A stretch of 64,000 nucleotides of DNA from CAWIMX01 sp963792785 (lineage in GTDB: Bacteria; Acidobacteriota; Vicinamibacteria; Vicinamibacterales; CAVVIG01), in assembly GCA_963792785.1 (NCBI GenBank), contig CAWBXO010000002.1, forward strand, positions 186,001-250,000. Reading direction: 5' to 3'. Shown here piece by piece: positions 29,490 to 39,250 of this stretch; position 1 is the stretch's first letter, and each line of letters begins with the position of its first letter. The translations under genes and the position numbers were made by a program. The notes under the pieces are model-generated. The model searched no databases. It saw only the letters and a list, made by a program, of their open reading frames with translations, and was not told the origin of the DNA.

Positions 29490-31046
29490 GTGAGTGACAC
29501 CGGCAGGGCCGGTGCGGGCAAGTGGCTGATCGCGGTCGTCGTCATGTTCGGCACGTTCCTGGCCGTCATGGACGTCAGCGTCGTCAACGTGGCGATGCCG
29601 CACATGATGGGCACCTTCGGCGTGACGCTGTCGGCGATCACGTGGGTCGCGACCAGCTACAGCATCGCCGAGATCATTCTCGCCACCATGTCCGGATGGC
29701 TGGTGACGCTGATGGGGCGCAAGCGCCTCTACATCGCGTCATTCGCCCTGTTCACCGTGGGGTCGATGCTGGCCGGCACGGCGCGGACGTTCTCGGCGAT
29801 GCTGCTCTTCCGCACCATTCAGGGCATCGGCGGCGGCAGCCTGATTCCCATTTCGCAGGCCATCCTGCGCGAAACCTTTCCGCCGGAAGAGCAGGGGCTC
29901 GCCATGGCCATCTACGGCATGGGCGTGGTGATCGCGCCGGGCGCCGGGGTCATCCTCGGTGGCTGGCTCACCGACCACTACGGCTGGCCGTGGATCTTCT
30001 TCATCAACGTGCCGGTGGCGATCATCGGCATCGGGATGGTGAGCACCTTCCTCCAGGACCCGGGCTACCTGCGCCGCGGGGTGAAGCGCGTCGACTGGTT
30101 CGGGATCCTGTTTCTCGGCATCACGATCACCGGCATGCAGATCGTGCTCGAGCGGGGCCAGGAAGCGAACTGGTTCGACTCGCCCTGGATCGTGGCGGGA
30201 ACCGTGGTGACCGTGGCGGCCCTGCTGGCGCTGATTGCCTGGGAGCTCCGCGTGCGCGAGCCGGTGATGAACCTGCGCCTCCTGCGCAACGTCCCGCTCA
30301 GCGTCGGCTCGGGCATGGGCCTGATGTTCGGGATCACGCTGTTCGGGACGACGTTCCTGCTGCCAGCGCTGCTGCAGAACCTCCTCGGTTATCCGGCGAT
30401 GCAGACCGGGATCGTGATGCTCCCGCGGGCCACCGCGCTGCTGCTGATGATGCCCCTGGCCGGCTGGCTGTACAACAAGGTCGATCCGCGCGTGCTCATC
30501 GCCGGAGGCAGCGTGCTGATCTATCTCTCGTATCAGCAGCTCTCGCACCTCTCCACCGCCATCGGCACCATGAACCTGATGCCGGCGATGCTGCTGATGG
30601 GGATGGGCATGCCCTTCATGTTCGTCACGCTCTCGACCGTGGCGCTCAGCACCGTGGAGAAGCGCGACATGACGTCGGCGTCGGGGCTGTACACGCTGAC
30701 GCGGCGCATCGGCGGCAACGTCGGCTACGCGTTCCTGGCCACCGTCGTCGCCAACCGCCAGCAGTTTCATCACGTGCGCCTGGTCAGCGCGTTGACCGAA
30801 TACAGCGGCCGATACGCGACATACGAGGCCGGGATCACGGCGCGCCTGGGACAAGCCGGCGTCGCGGCGCCGGCGGCGGCGGCCGCCGCGATCACGAACC
30901 GGCTGGTGACCCAGCAGGCCACGATGATGGCGTACAACGATGCGTCGTGGCTGCTGGGGCTGCTGTTCATCGTCGCGCTCCCGCTGATCTTCCTGCTGCC
31001 CGGACGCCAGCGCCTCCGCGCCGCCGCTCAGGCGGCGGTAGAATGA
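29490..31046 (+). CDS. DHA2-family MFS multidrug exporter (EmrB-like, 14 TM)
   Basis: 518 residues, GTG 29490, seven bases after the esterase stop. About 14 TM helices with GxLVTLMGRKRLY (loop 2-3 motif), RTIQGIGGGSLIPISQAI and GLAMAIYGMGVVIAPGAGVILGGWLTD, the DHA2 antiporter motif C. EmrB-type pumps export hydrophobic compounds by proton antiport, usually with an EmrA adaptor; none is next to it here. May act with a remote adaptor. Confidence 0.9.
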   Translation: MSDTGRAGAGKWLIAVVVMFGTFLAVMDVSVVNVAMPHMMGTFGVTLSAITWVATSYSIAEIILATMSGWLVTLMGRKRLYIASFALFTVGSMLAGTARTFSAMLLFRTIQGIGGGSLIPISQAILRETFPPEEQGLAMAIYGMGVVIAPGAGVILGGWLTDHYGWPWIFFINVPVAIIGIGMVSTFLQDPGYLRRGVKRVDWFGILFLGITITGMQIVLERGQEANWFDSPWIVAGTVVTVAALLALIAWELRVREPVMNLRLLRNVPLSVGSGMGLMFGITLFGTTFLLPALLQNLLGYPAMQTGIVMLPRATALLLMMPLAGWLYNKVDPRVLIAGGSVLIYLSYQQLSHLSTAIGTMNLMPAMLLMGMGMPFMFVTLSTVALSTVEKRDMTSASGLYTLTRRIGGNVGYAFLATVVANRQQFHHVRLVSALTEYSGRYATYEAGITARLGQAGVAAPAAAAAAITNRLVTQQATMMAYNDASWLLGLLFIVALPLIFLLPGRQRLRAAAQAAVE

Positions 31047-31090
31047 AGGCCTGATGCCAGCGGTGCGCGACCGGCATCGAAAGGAGCGCG

Positions 31091-31978
31091 ATGCCAGTGG
31101 GACGTGTCCGTGTGGCGGCCGTGCAGTATTACATCCGCCCCGTCGATCGATTCGAGACCTTCCGCTCGCAGATGGAATCGCTCGTGGACACGGCGCATGA
31201 TTACGATTGCCGGCTGGTCGTGTTCCCGGAGTACTGCACGCTGCAGCTCCTCACGCTCGGCAATTTGAAGCGTCCCATCACCGAGCAGATCCTCGACCTC
31301 GCCCGCCAGGCGCCCCAGTACGTCGAGGCCATGAGCGCGCTCGCGCGCGGGAGCGGCATGTACATCCTCGCCGGATCGATTCCCGTCGAGACCGAGACGG
31401 GCATCCAGAACCACTCCTTCTTCTTCAACCCGTCGGGCGAGCACGTCGTGCAGTCGAAGCTGCACATGACGCGCTTCGAGGCGGAAGACTGGAGAATGTC
31501 GGCGGGCTCGAAGTTCCGCGTGTTCGACACCGAGCTCGGCCGCCTGGCGATCACGGTCTGCTACGACATCGAGTTCCCGGAAATCGCGCGCGCCGCCGCC
31601 CGGGCCGGCGCGCAGCTCCTGCTCGTGCCCAGCTGCACCGACGATCGCCAGGGTTTCCTGCGCGTGCGCTACTGCGCCCACGCCCGCGCGATCGAGAACC
31701 AGGTCTACGTCATCGTCTCCCATACCGTGGGATCCCTGCCGATGGTGCCCGCGGTCTCGCTGAACTACGGACAGGCCTCGATCCTCACGCCGTCTGATTT
31801 TCCGTTCGCGAGGGACGGCGTGCTGGCCGAAGGCTCGATCAATCAGGAGATGATGGTCGTCGGCGAGCTCAACATGGACACCATCCGCGAGTCCCACACG
31901 CAGGGCACCGTGCTGCCGCTCGACGACAGCCGCCGCTCCGCCGAGCTGGTCGCCTCCATCGAAGCGGTCTCGCTGTGA
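31091..31978 (+). CDS. carbon-nitrogen hydrolase (nitrilase superfamily)
   Basis: AAGGAG lies 4 bases before ATG 31091. Complete Glu-Lys-Cys triad: VVFPEYCTL, VQSKLHMTRFE, ITVCYDIEFPE. 295 residues is normal. The following GNAT gene overlaps by 4 bases (GTGA). In other bacteria these two domains are fused in one polypeptide, so the partners likely act in one pathway, for example amide hydrolysis paired with acylation. Predicted substrate: an acyl amide or omega-amidase-type compound. Confidence 0.88.
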   Translation: MPVGRVRVAAVQYYIRPVDRFETFRSQMESLVDTAHDYDCRLVVFPEYCTLQLLTLGNLKRPITEQILDLARQAPQYVEAMSALARGSGMYILAGSIPVETETGIQNHSFFFNPSGEHVVQSKLHMTRFEAEDWRMSAGSKFRVFDTELGRLAITVCYDIEFPEIARAAARAGAQLLLVPSCTDDRQGFLRVRYCAHARAIENQVYVIVSHTVGSLPMVPAVSLNYGQASILTPSDFPFARDGVLAEGSINQEMMVVGELNMDTIRESHTQGTVLPLDDSRRSAELVASIEAVSL

Positions 31979-32652
31979 TCACGCCCGACGCGGTCACCGT
32001 GCGTCCCACGGAGCCGCGCGACGATGAGGGCATCACGAGCCTGTCGCTCGCGGTGTATCCGGAGACGAAGCCCTGGGCCGCGGAGCATCTCGCGTCCCAC
32101 CGCCTGATGTTTCCCGAAGGCCAGCTCGTCGCGGTGATGGGTCCCGAGGAGCGCGTCGTGGGAATGGCCGCGTCGCTCATCGTGCTCTGGGACGACTACT
32201 CGATGAACCTCGATTGGCTGCGGTTCACCGACAAGGGCATGTTCACGAACCACGACGCCGAGCACGGACGGACGCTCTACGGCGCCGAGGTGATGGTGCA
32301 CCCGTCCCTCCAGGGGCGCGGCATCGGCAAGCAGCTGTACGCCGCGCGGCGCGCGCTGGTGGAACGGCTCGGGCTGCTGCGGATTCGCGCCGGCGCGCGG
32401 CTGCGCGGCTACCACCGCGTCGCGGCGCAGATGTCGGCCGAGCAGTACGCGATCGAGGTGATCCACGGGCGGATCGTCGATCGCACGCTGACGTTCCAGC
32501 TCCGGCAGGGCTTCGAGGTGATCGCCGTGGTCGCCGGCTACCTGCTGCACGATCCGGAGAGCCTGGGCCACGCCGCCGTCATCGAGTGGGTGAACCCGGC
32601 GATGGCCGACCAGATCGATCGCTCCGGCCGGGATCCGAGATTCATGGCCTGA
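31975..32652 (+). CDS. GNAT acetyltransferase paired with the nitrilase
   Basis: 225 residues. The acetyl-CoA loop is VMVHPSLQGRGIGKQLYAARRAL (Q-x-x-G-x-G). The long Trp-rich insertion (VLWDDYSMNLDWLRFTDKGMFTNHDAEHG) and GARLRGYHRVAAQMSAEQYAIEV match the GNAT half of fused GNAT/nitrilase proteins. GTG 31975 overlaps the nitrilase stop. It ends 11 bases into the convergent MFS gene. Acceptor unknown. Confidence 0.85.
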   Translation: MITPDAVTVRPTEPRDDEGITSLSLAVYPETKPWAAEHLASHRLMFPEGQLVAVMGPEERVVGMAASLIVLWDDYSMNLDWLRFTDKGMFTNHDAEHGRTLYGAEVMVHPSLQGRGIGKQLYAARRALVERLGLLRIRAGARLRGYHRVAAQMSAEQYAIEVIHGRIVDRTLTFQLRQGFEVIAVVAGYLLHDPESLGHAAVIEWVNPAMADQIDRSGRDPRFMA

Positions 32653-34213
32653 AGCGCCGGTCGATGGTGAACCAGGCGACGGCCGCGCCGGTCGCCGCGA
32701 GGCCGGCCGCGCTCAGCATCGCCAGCCTGAACGCCGCGATGAACGCATCCTGGACGGCCGCTTCGAGATCGCGGGCCTCGCGGGCCGTGGCGTCCGGCGG
32801 CGGCACGGCCGCGGCCAGGTCGGCGCGCGAGGGCGCGAACCGCTCGAGCACAACCGGGCGGATCTCCAGCTCGGCAAGGCGCGCGTCCAGGCGGCTGTTG
32901 AAGGTCGCCACCACGACCATCCCCAGCGCCGCGAGCACGATCAGCCCGGCGACGCGCGACACGGCGTTGTTGATCCCCGACGCCGCGCCCACCCGATCCG
33001 GGCCTGCCGCATCCATCACCACCGTCACGAGAGGCGCCACGGTCGTCGCCATCCCGAGGCCCATCGCCAGGAACGCTGGAAAGAACGTCGTCCAGTAGCC
33101 CGCGCCGGCGCCGGGCCGCGCGGCGAGCGCAAAGCCGGCCGCGGTGACGAGAGGACCGGCAACGAGCAGCCGCCTGGCGCCGACGACCGGCACGAGCGCA
33201 CCGGCGGCGCGCGAGAGGATCGCCACGGTGAGAATGAACGGCAGCAGGGCGGCGCCGGCCTCGGTCGCGCTGAAGCCCTGAAGCTGGATCAGGTTGAACG
33301 GCAGGTAGAACAGCACACCGCCGAGGGCGCCGTAGAGCAGGAACGTGAGCACGTTCGCGCCGGTAAAACTGCGCGAGCCGAACAGGTCCAAGGGCATCAT
33401 CGGCGAGGGGGACCGCTGCTCGACACGCGCGAAGATCGCGAGCAGGACGAAGCCCGCCGCGATCGAGCCGGCCACGAGCGGATGCCGCCAGCCGAGGCTC
33501 GACGACTCGACGAGGCCGTAGACGAGCGCGCCGAGGCCGCTCACGCTCAATCCCGCGCCGAGCCAGTCCATGCCCGCGGGCCTTGATTCGTCGCGCGACT
33601 CGGGCACGCGCGTCGCGGCAATGGCGAGCACCACGACGGCGAAGGGAATGTTGAGAAAGAACACCCATCGCCAGGAGAACGTCTCCGCCAGCCAGCCGCC
33701 GGCAACCGGGCCGGCCGCCATCGTGATCGCCGTCATGCCGGACCATGTGCCGATGGCCCGGCCCCTGGACGCATCGTCGAACGACGCGCTGATGATGGCG
33801 AGGCTTCCCGGCACCAGCAAGGCGCCGCCCACGCCTTGAACGGCTCGCGCGACGATGAGGGGCGACACGCGTGGCGCGAGGCCGCACCACACCGACGCCA
33901 GCGCGAAGATCGCGACGCCCCAGATGAACACGCGGCGCCGCCCCAGGCGATCGCCCAGCGCGCCGCCCGCGAGGATGAGCGCGCCGAGGAACAGCATGTA
34001 GATCTCGATCACCCATTGCATCGCGGTGACCGAGGCGCCGAGATCGCGCTGCATCAGCGGCAGCGCGACGTTCACGGCGGAACTGTCGATGAACACCATG
34101 CCGCTGCCGAGGACGGTGGCGGCCAGCACCCAGCCGCCCGTGCCCGGCGCGCACGGCGTGGCAGCCAGGCGGCCGCGGATGGCGGCTTCATCGCAGGGCG
34201 CCCTGACGATCAT
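32642..34213 (-). CDS. DHA2-family MFS transporter (14 TM)
   Basis: 523 residues, ATG 34213. Typical VLGSGMVFIDSSAVNVALPLMQRDLGAS N-terminus, GDRLGRRRVFIW, RAVQGVGGALLVPGSLAIISASF and TGPVAGGW-like motif C (MAAGPVAGGWLAETFSWRWVF). The C-terminal half has a hydrophilic stretch (~residues 440-490) before the last helix. Differs clearly from the 29490 pump, so not a recent duplicate. Probable proton-driven drug or metabolite exporter; no regulator adjacent. Confidence 0.88.
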   Translation of the reverse strand: MIVRAPCDEAAIRGRLAATPCAPGTGGWVLAATVLGSGMVFIDSSAVNVALPLMQRDLGASVTAMQWVIEIYMLFLGALILAGGALGDRLGRRRVFIWGVAIFALASVWCGLAPRVSPLIVARAVQGVGGALLVPGSLAIISASFDDASRGRAIGTWSGMTAITMAAGPVAGGWLAETFSWRWVFFLNIPFAVVVLAIAATRVPESRDESRPAGMDWLGAGLSVSGLGALVYGLVESSSLGWRHPLVAGSIAAGFVLLAIFARVEQRSPSPMMPLDLFGSRSFTGANVLTFLLYGALGGVLFYLPFNLIQLQGFSATEAGAALLPFILTVAILSRAAGALVPVVGARRLLVAGPLVTAAGFALAARPGAGAGYWTTFFPAFLAMGLGMATTVAPLVTVVMDAAGPDRVGAASGINNAVSRVAGLIVLAALGMVVVATFNSRLDARLAELEIRPVVLERFAPSRADLAAAVPPPDATAREARDLEAAVQDAFIAAFRLAMLSAAGLAATGAAVAWFTIDRRFRP

Positions 34214-34274
34214 GGGCCCAGTCTAGGCGATGTGCAGTATCGTTGGGCCGCCACGAGGGAGGCGAAGGGTACGC

Positions 34275-35483
34275 ATGAAGCACGTGAGACTCGTAGTTGC
34301 GATCGCCGCCGCTGGCGCGATTGCGGCCGGACTCTCAGCGCAGTCGACGGCCATCACGATCGTGCTGACCGGCCAGTCGATGATCCGCTCGGATCTCCGG
34401 GCCACGAAACCGCCGGCCGTGCCGATCATCCAGGGACTTCTGCGAGGCGACGTGATCTTCACGAACCTCGAAGGCGCCGTCGCCGAGCCCGGCGAGACGA
34501 CCCAGGAGGGCCGCGGCTTTCTCGCGCCGCCCGAAGCCCTCGACGCGCTGACCGCCATGGGCTTCAACCTGCTGGCGCTGTCCGGCAACCACGCCTTCGA
34601 TCTGAAGGAGAACGGCATCCGGAATACGCTCCGCGAAGTCGATCGCCGGAAGATCCCGCATGCGGGCATCGGCCAGACGGCCGACGAGGCGGCAGCCCCC
34701 GCGTACTTTCACACGCCAAAAGGAACGATTGCGCTCGTCGCGAGCGCGTCAGGACTGATCGGACCCGGCGCGCGCGCCACGGGCGATCGTCCCGGCGTCA
34801 ACGAGCTTCGTGTGGAAGCGGGCGATCGCGAGAACGAGGCGACCGAGGATCTGCCCGGCGCGGCGGACAACACGCCGAATCCTGAGGATGCGCGCCGCAT
34901 TCTGCAGAGCATTCGCGAGGCGCGCCAGCACGCCGATCTGGTGATCGTCTACCAGCACAATCACGTGTTCGCGAACCGATCGTTCTCGACGATCTTTACC
35001 GAGGGCCTGCCCGAGCGGCTCGCCCCGAACGCCTGGTTGATCAAGTGGACGCACGACGAGATCGACGCGGGCGCCGACATCGTCGTGATGCATGGCGCGC
35101 CGCTGCTGCACGGCGTCGAGATCTATCGCGGACGCCCGATCTTCTTCGACCTCGGCAACTTCATTTACAACGTGCCGCCGACGCTGACCTACATCGACGA
35201 ACCGATGTCGTGGGAGAGCGTCGTGGCGACGGTCGAGTTCGACGCAGGACTCAAATCGATTTCGCTGCGGCCCGTCATCATGAACACCCTCGGTGACGGC
35301 CAGCCGGACGTGCAGGACCCGCGCGCCAGCAACGAGTTCCTGCACACGCGCGGCTTGCCGGCCCCGGCGACCGGAGCCCGCGCCGGCTATATTCTCGAGC
35401 GCCTGGCCGACGCGTCGAAGCCCTTCGGCACGAGGATGACGATCGCAGGAGACACGGCCACCGTGGCGGTCGCCGGCAGGTGA
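34275..35483 (+). CDS. CapA-like metallophosphatase-fold protein
   Basis: The ATG at 34275 gives a signal peptide (RLVVAIAAAGAIAAGLSA). Core motifs of the PGA_cap/CapA family: GDVIFTNLEGAVAE, LALSGNHAFDLKENGI, VIVYQHNHVF, VVMHGAPLLHGVEIYRGRPIFFDLGNFIYNV. These form a calcineurin-like fold, usually linked to poly-gamma-glutamate synthesis, but no capB/C partner is present. It may therefore be a secreted phosphoesterase of other use. Confidence 0.8.
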   Translation: MKHVRLVVAIAAAGAIAAGLSAQSTAITIVLTGQSMIRSDLRATKPPAVPIIQGLLRGDVIFTNLEGAVAEPGETTQEGRGFLAPPEALDALTAMGFNLLALSGNHAFDLKENGIRNTLREVDRRKIPHAGIGQTADEAAAPAYFHTPKGTIALVASASGLIGPGARATGDRPGVNELRVEAGDRENEATEDLPGAADNTPNPEDARRILQSIREARQHADLVIVYQHNHVFANRSFSTIFTEGLPERLAPNAWLIKWTHDEIDAGADIVVMHGAPLLHGVEIYRGRPIFFDLGNFIYNVPPTLTYIDEPMSWESVVATVEFDAGLKSISLRPVIMNTLGDGQPDVQDPRASNEFLHTRGLPAPATGARAGYILERLADASKPFGTRMTIAGDTATVAVAGR

Positions 35484-35487
35484 CGCT

Positions 35488-35515
35488 CCCGGCCTGAGCC
35501 CTTTACAGCGCCGGG
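35488..35515. terminator. inverted repeat between convergent genes
   Basis: CCCGGC (35488-35493) pairs with GCCGGG (35510-35515) across a 16-base loop, at the junction of the CapA-like and Kir-type genes, overlapping the latter's last codons. A weak bidirectional terminator is possible. Confidence 0.3.
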
Positions 35516-36465
35516 CCCTGCTCGCCCTCCGCGATGGCCTCGAAGTCGTGGAGCCGCGTGAGATCGATCGCCACGCGATCGGCGTCGGGGACGTACATGT
35601 CGCGGAACCGGGCGCCCCAGATCAGGTCGGACTTGTCGTAGCTGGTCTTGGCGTGCACGGTCTGCGCGAACGTCTCGTCGGCGGCGGTGATGAGGCAGAT
35701 GATCTCCGGATCGGCCGCTGCGAGCGACTCGGGCGTGTAGCCGCGAAACGGGCTCGCCTCGCCGATCGGATGCACGACGACCCAGTGCAGCGGCATGAAC
35801 ATGATCGCCTCGCGCTCGAGGGTGAGCTGATCGAAGCGGCGCCGGCGCCGGCCGCCCTCCTCGACCCAGCGCGCGAACGAGACGACCGCATGCACCTCCG
35901 TCAGGTCGTGGTTGCGCAGGTTCGCGAGCCGGAACATCAGGCCCCAGCCGTTCTGATAGGGCGCGATCAGGGCGTTTTGGCTGAAGCGAATCTTCGCGGT
36001 CGGCCGCGTGAACCGCGCGAACAGAAATCCGCTCAGGATCGCGAAGCCCAGGAGGCCCACCAGCGCCTCGAACGCGACCAGCGCATTGGCGAGGGTCGTA
36101 TTCGGCACGAGCTTGCCGTAGCCGATCGTGGCCAGCGTCTGCACACTGAAGAAGATGTCGTCTCGAAACCGTCCGAGCGGCGACGTGGCGGAGCCGGCCA
36201 ACGCCCGCGCACCCGTCAGCCAGTAGGCGCTGGCGAAGAAGAGGTTCGTGCCGACGTAGCAGAGCGCCACGAGCGCGAGCAGGCGCGGCACGGGCAGGGA
36301 CAGCAGCGTGTGGTACGCGTTGTACGGATGGAGCGGGCTGAGCGTGTTGCGGCGGACGTTGAACGTGCCGTCGCGATTCAGGAGCCGCGCGCGGCTGCGC
36401 TCGGCGAACTTGCCGCCGAGACCGAGGTCTTCTCGCAGCCGGGGCGGCCTGGGCGATTCGGTCAC
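35503..36465 (-). CDS. inward-rectifier (Kir-type) potassium channel
   Basis: I start at GTG 36465 because the longer frame runs antisense through the neighbouring cupin gene. After a charged N-terminus come TM1, a pore helix with selectivity filter ATIGYGKL, TM2 (ALVAFEALVGLLGFAILSGFLFA) and a C-terminal immunoglobulin-like cytoplasmic domain beginning PTAKIRFSQNALI, as in KirBac channels. Forms a tetrameric K+ channel in the inner membrane. 320 residues is normal. No accessory gene in the cluster. Confidence 0.86.
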   Translation of the reverse strand: MTESPRPPRLREDLGLGGKFAERSRARLLNRDGTFNVRRNTLSPLHPYNAYHTLLSLPVPRLLALVALCYVGTNLFFASAYWLTGARALAGSATSPLGRFRDDIFFSVQTLATIGYGKLVPNTTLANALVAFEALVGLLGFAILSGFLFARFTRPTAKIRFSQNALIAPYQNGWGLMFRLANLRNHDLTEVHAVVSFARWVEEGGRRRRRFDQLTLEREAIMFMPLHWVVVHPIGEASPFRGYTPESLAAADPEIICLITAADETFAQTVHAKTSYDKSDLIWGARFRDMYVPDADRVAIDLTRLHDFEAIAEGEQGPAL

Positions 36466-36529
36466 GACGCTGCGTATTCTACCGCCGTGGTCCGGCGCGT
36501 GAGGAGGAGGCGGCGGTATACTCCGCGCC

Positions 36530-37081
36530 ATGAAGACCTTCAACCCGACGGTAACCGTCGCGATCGCGGGGCTCTGGCTGTGCGCCGCCGGCGCGCCCCA
36601 GGCCGCGCCACAATCCGCGCCGCAGGCGCCGATCCCCCCGAAGACGGCACCCGCGACGCACGTCACGCAGGCCGAGATCCAGGACTTCATCGCGCACATG
36701 GCGCCCGACCGGATCGCCGACAGCGTCATCCGCGCCGTCGACGTGGGCGGCTACCGCGTCGGCGTGTTCGCCGTCGTCCGGCCGAAGGACTCGCCGCAGT
36801 CGGCGATCTACCACGACACGAACATGACCGAGATCCTGTACATCCTCGAAGGATCGGCGACGCTCACCACCGGCGGGACGATTCCGGACGCGCGCCCGCC
36901 GGCGCGGCCCGGCGGCAACTACACCGGCACGCGCATCGAGGGCGGCACGAGCCGCCACGTCGTGCCGGGTGACGTGATCATCACGCCGGGACGGACGCCG
37001 CACTTGTGGGGTGACATCGAGAGCGACATGCGGTACCTGGTCTTCAGGCCGGATCCCGACGGGAAGCTGCCGCTGAAGTAG
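36530..37081 (+). CDS. secreted cupin-domain protein
   Basis: 183 residues with a signal peptide (VTVAIAGLWLCAAGAPQA). The cupin fold spans about residues 70-175: ILYILEGSATLTTGGTI (motif 1) and VVPGDVIITPGRTPHLWGDI (motif 2, with the late histidine). Motif 1 lacks the usual HxH just before it, having YHDTNMTEI instead; this offers His and Glu. May bind a metal weakly or act as a non-metal cupin. Lies 20 bases before the M13 peptidase gene, likely cotranscribed. Confidence 0.8.
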   Translation: MKTFNPTVTVAIAGLWLCAAGAPQAAPQSAPQAPIPPKTAPATHVTQAEIQDFIAHMAPDRIADSVIRAVDVGGYRVGVFAVVRPKDSPQSAIYHDTNMTEILYILEGSATLTTGGTIPDARPPARPGGNYTGTRIEGGTSRHVVPGDVIITPGRTPHLWGDIESDMRYLVFRPDPDGKLPLK

Positions 37082-37100
37082 CGCCGAGGACAACTCCATC

Positions 37101-39152
37101 ATGAACCGCTTCATTCGCTTCAATGCCCTGCTCGCCGCGGCACTGCTCGTGCAGGCCTGCGGCGGCCGTCCCGCCCCGCCCGCCGCGGCAGCGACGCCAG
37201 CCACCGAATCGCACGGCATCGACCGCGCCGGCATCGACACGAGCGTCGCGCCCGGCGACGACTTCTTCCGCTACACCAACGGCGGCTGGCTGCAGGCCAC
37301 CGAGATTCCGCCCGATCGGTCCTCGGTCGGCGTCTGGTCGATCCTGTTCGACCGCTCGCAGACGCGCACGCGCGAGCTGATCGAGCAGATGGCGTCCGCC
37401 GGCGCCGCCGCCGGATCCGACGAGCAGCGCATCGGCGACTACTACGCCACCTACCTGGACGAAGCCGGCCTGGAACAGAAGGGTCTGTCGCCTCTGCGCG
37501 ATCAGCTCGACGCGATCGCCGGCCTCAGGAACCCTCACGATCTCGCGGCGTGGATCGGGCAGGATCTGCGCACCGACGTCGATCCGCTGAACATGACGAA
37601 CTTCTCCACCAGCCGCCTCTTCGGCGTCTGGATCTCGCAGGATCTGAACGACCCGTCGCGCAACGTGCCGTACCTGCTGCAGGGCGGCCTCGGCATGCCC
37701 GACCGCGACTACTACCTCGAGCCCGGCGCTCGCATGGAGCAGGTGCGGGATGCGTACCGGACGCACATCGCCGCCGTGCTCAAGCTGGCCGGCATCGACG
37801 ATGCCGGCGCGAAGGCCGCGGCCATCTTCGATCTCGAGCGCCGCATCGCGGGCGTGCACGCGACGCGTACCGAGTCCGCGGACGTGAAGGTGTCAGACAA
37901 TTCGTGGAGGCTCGACGATTTCGATCGGCGAGCGCCGGGCCTCGACTGGCGCGTGCTCTTTGCCGGCGCCCACCTCGATCGCGCACCGGCCGTCATCGTC
38001 TGGCATCCAAAGGCGGTCACCGGCATTGCGGCGCTCGTCCGGTCCGTGCCGATCGGCGTCTGGCGCGACGCGTTCACGTTCCACCTGCTCGATCGATACG
38101 CCGGCGTCCTGCCGAAGGCGTTCGCCGACGAGGCGTTCAACTTCTACGGCAAGGTGCTGTCCGGCACGCCGCAGCAGCGCGATCGGTGGAAGCGCGCCGT
38201 CGATGCCACGAACAACGCGCTGCCCTATGCCGTGGGACGCGTGTACGTGCAGCGCTACTTTCCGCCGGAGAACAAAGCAAAGCTCTCGGCGCTGGTGCAG
38301 ACGATCGTCTCGGCGTTCGATCGGCGGCTCGCGGCGCTCACGTGGATGTCGCCCACGACCAAGGCGAACGCGCGCGCCAAGCTCGCCGCCCTGAAGGTCG
38401 GCATCGGCTATCCCGACACGTGGCGCGACTATTCGACGCTGCGCATCGTGCGCGGCGACGCCGTCGGCAACGCCGAGCGCGCCGAGGCGTTCGACTACGC
38501 GTACAACCTGGCGAAGCTGGCGGCGCCGCCCGATCACTCGGAGTGGTGGATCAGCCCGCAAACCGTCAACGCGCTCAACCTGCCGGTCCAGAACGCGCTC
38601 AACTTTCCCGCCGCGATTCTCGAGCCGCCGTTCTACGATCCCGACGCGAGTCCGGCCGCGCAGTACGGGGCGATCGGCGCCACCATCGGGCACGAGATCA
38701 GCCACAGCTTCGACGACCAGGGGAGCCAGTTCGACGCGAGTGGCAAGCTGGAGAACTGGTGGACGCCCGAGGATCTCGCGCACTTCCAGGCGGCGTCGGC
38801 GACGCTCGTCGCCCAGTACAACGCGTACATGCCGTTTCCCGACCTGCACGAGAACGGCCAGCTCACGTTGAGCGAGGACATCGCCGACGTGGCCGGCCTC
38901 GCGGCCGCCTACGACGCCTATCACGCAAGCGGCGGCGACGACGACCGGACGTTCTTCATCAGCTACGGGCAGAGCTGGCGCTCGAAGGATCGCGAGGCCG
39001 CCGCGCGTCAGCAGGTGCTGACCGACGGCCACGCGCTCGACGAGTACCGTGCCGACACGGTGCGGAATCTCGACGGCTGGTACGGCGCGTTCGCGGTGAC
39101 GTCCGGCCAGCGCTTGTACCTGCCTCCGGACGAACGCGTGCAGGTCTGGTAG
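37101..39152 (+). CDS. M13 family (neprilysin-like) zinc metallopeptidase lipoprotein
   Basis: 683 residues. N-terminal lipobox (ALLVQAC) then FRYTNGGWLQ, typical of M13. Catalytic zinc site IGHEISHSFDDQGSQFD (HExxH), upstream VNALNLPVQNALNFPAAIL, and the third ligand region LSEDIADVAGLAAAYDAY. C-terminal RVQVW is shorter than the usual ...W but complete. Peptide-cleaving, periplasm or surface exposed. Follows the cupin gene and precedes tRNA-Ser. Confidence 0.9.
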   Translation: MNRFIRFNALLAAALLVQACGGRPAPPAAAATPATESHGIDRAGIDTSVAPGDDFFRYTNGGWLQATEIPPDRSSVGVWSILFDRSQTRTRELIEQMASAGAAAGSDEQRIGDYYATYLDEAGLEQKGLSPLRDQLDAIAGLRNPHDLAAWIGQDLRTDVDPLNMTNFSTSRLFGVWISQDLNDPSRNVPYLLQGGLGMPDRDYYLEPGARMEQVRDAYRTHIAAVLKLAGIDDAGAKAAAIFDLERRIAGVHATRTESADVKVSDNSWRLDDFDRRAPGLDWRVLFAGAHLDRAPAVIVWHPKAVTGIAALVRSVPIGVWRDAFTFHLLDRYAGVLPKAFADEAFNFYGKVLSGTPQQRDRWKRAVDATNNALPYAVGRVYVQRYFPPENKAKLSALVQTIVSAFDRRLAALTWMSPTTKANARAKLAALKVGIGYPDTWRDYSTLRIVRGDAVGNAERAEAFDYAYNLAKLAAPPDHSEWWISPQTVNALNLPVQNALNFPAAILEPPFYDPDASPAAQYGAIGATIGHEISHSFDDQGSQFDASGKLENWWTPEDLAHFQAASATLVAQYNAYMPFPDLHENGQLTLSEDIADVAGLAAAYDAYHASGGDDDRTFFISYGQSWRSKDREAAARQQVLTDGHALDEYRADTVRNLDGWYGAFAVTSGQRLYLPPDERVQVW

Positions 39153-39160
39153 GTTGAGGT

Positions 39161-39250
39161 TGGCGGAGGGAGAGGGATTCGAACCCCCGGAACCGTTTCC
39201 GGTTCAGTGGTTTTCAAGACCACCGCCATCGACCACTCGGCCATCCCTCC
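39161..39250 (-). tRNA. tRNA-Ser(UGA)
   Basis: Read on the minus strand, starts GGAGGGATGGCCGAGTGG and ends TCCCTCCG-CCA (CCA encoded at 39161-39163). The anticodon loop CTTGAAA within GTGGTCTTGAAAACCAC shows anticodon TGA, and the T-loop GGTTCGAATCC and long variable arm fit class II serine tRNA. It reads UCN codons. It marks the left border of the nitrogen-oxide island. Confidence 0.96.
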
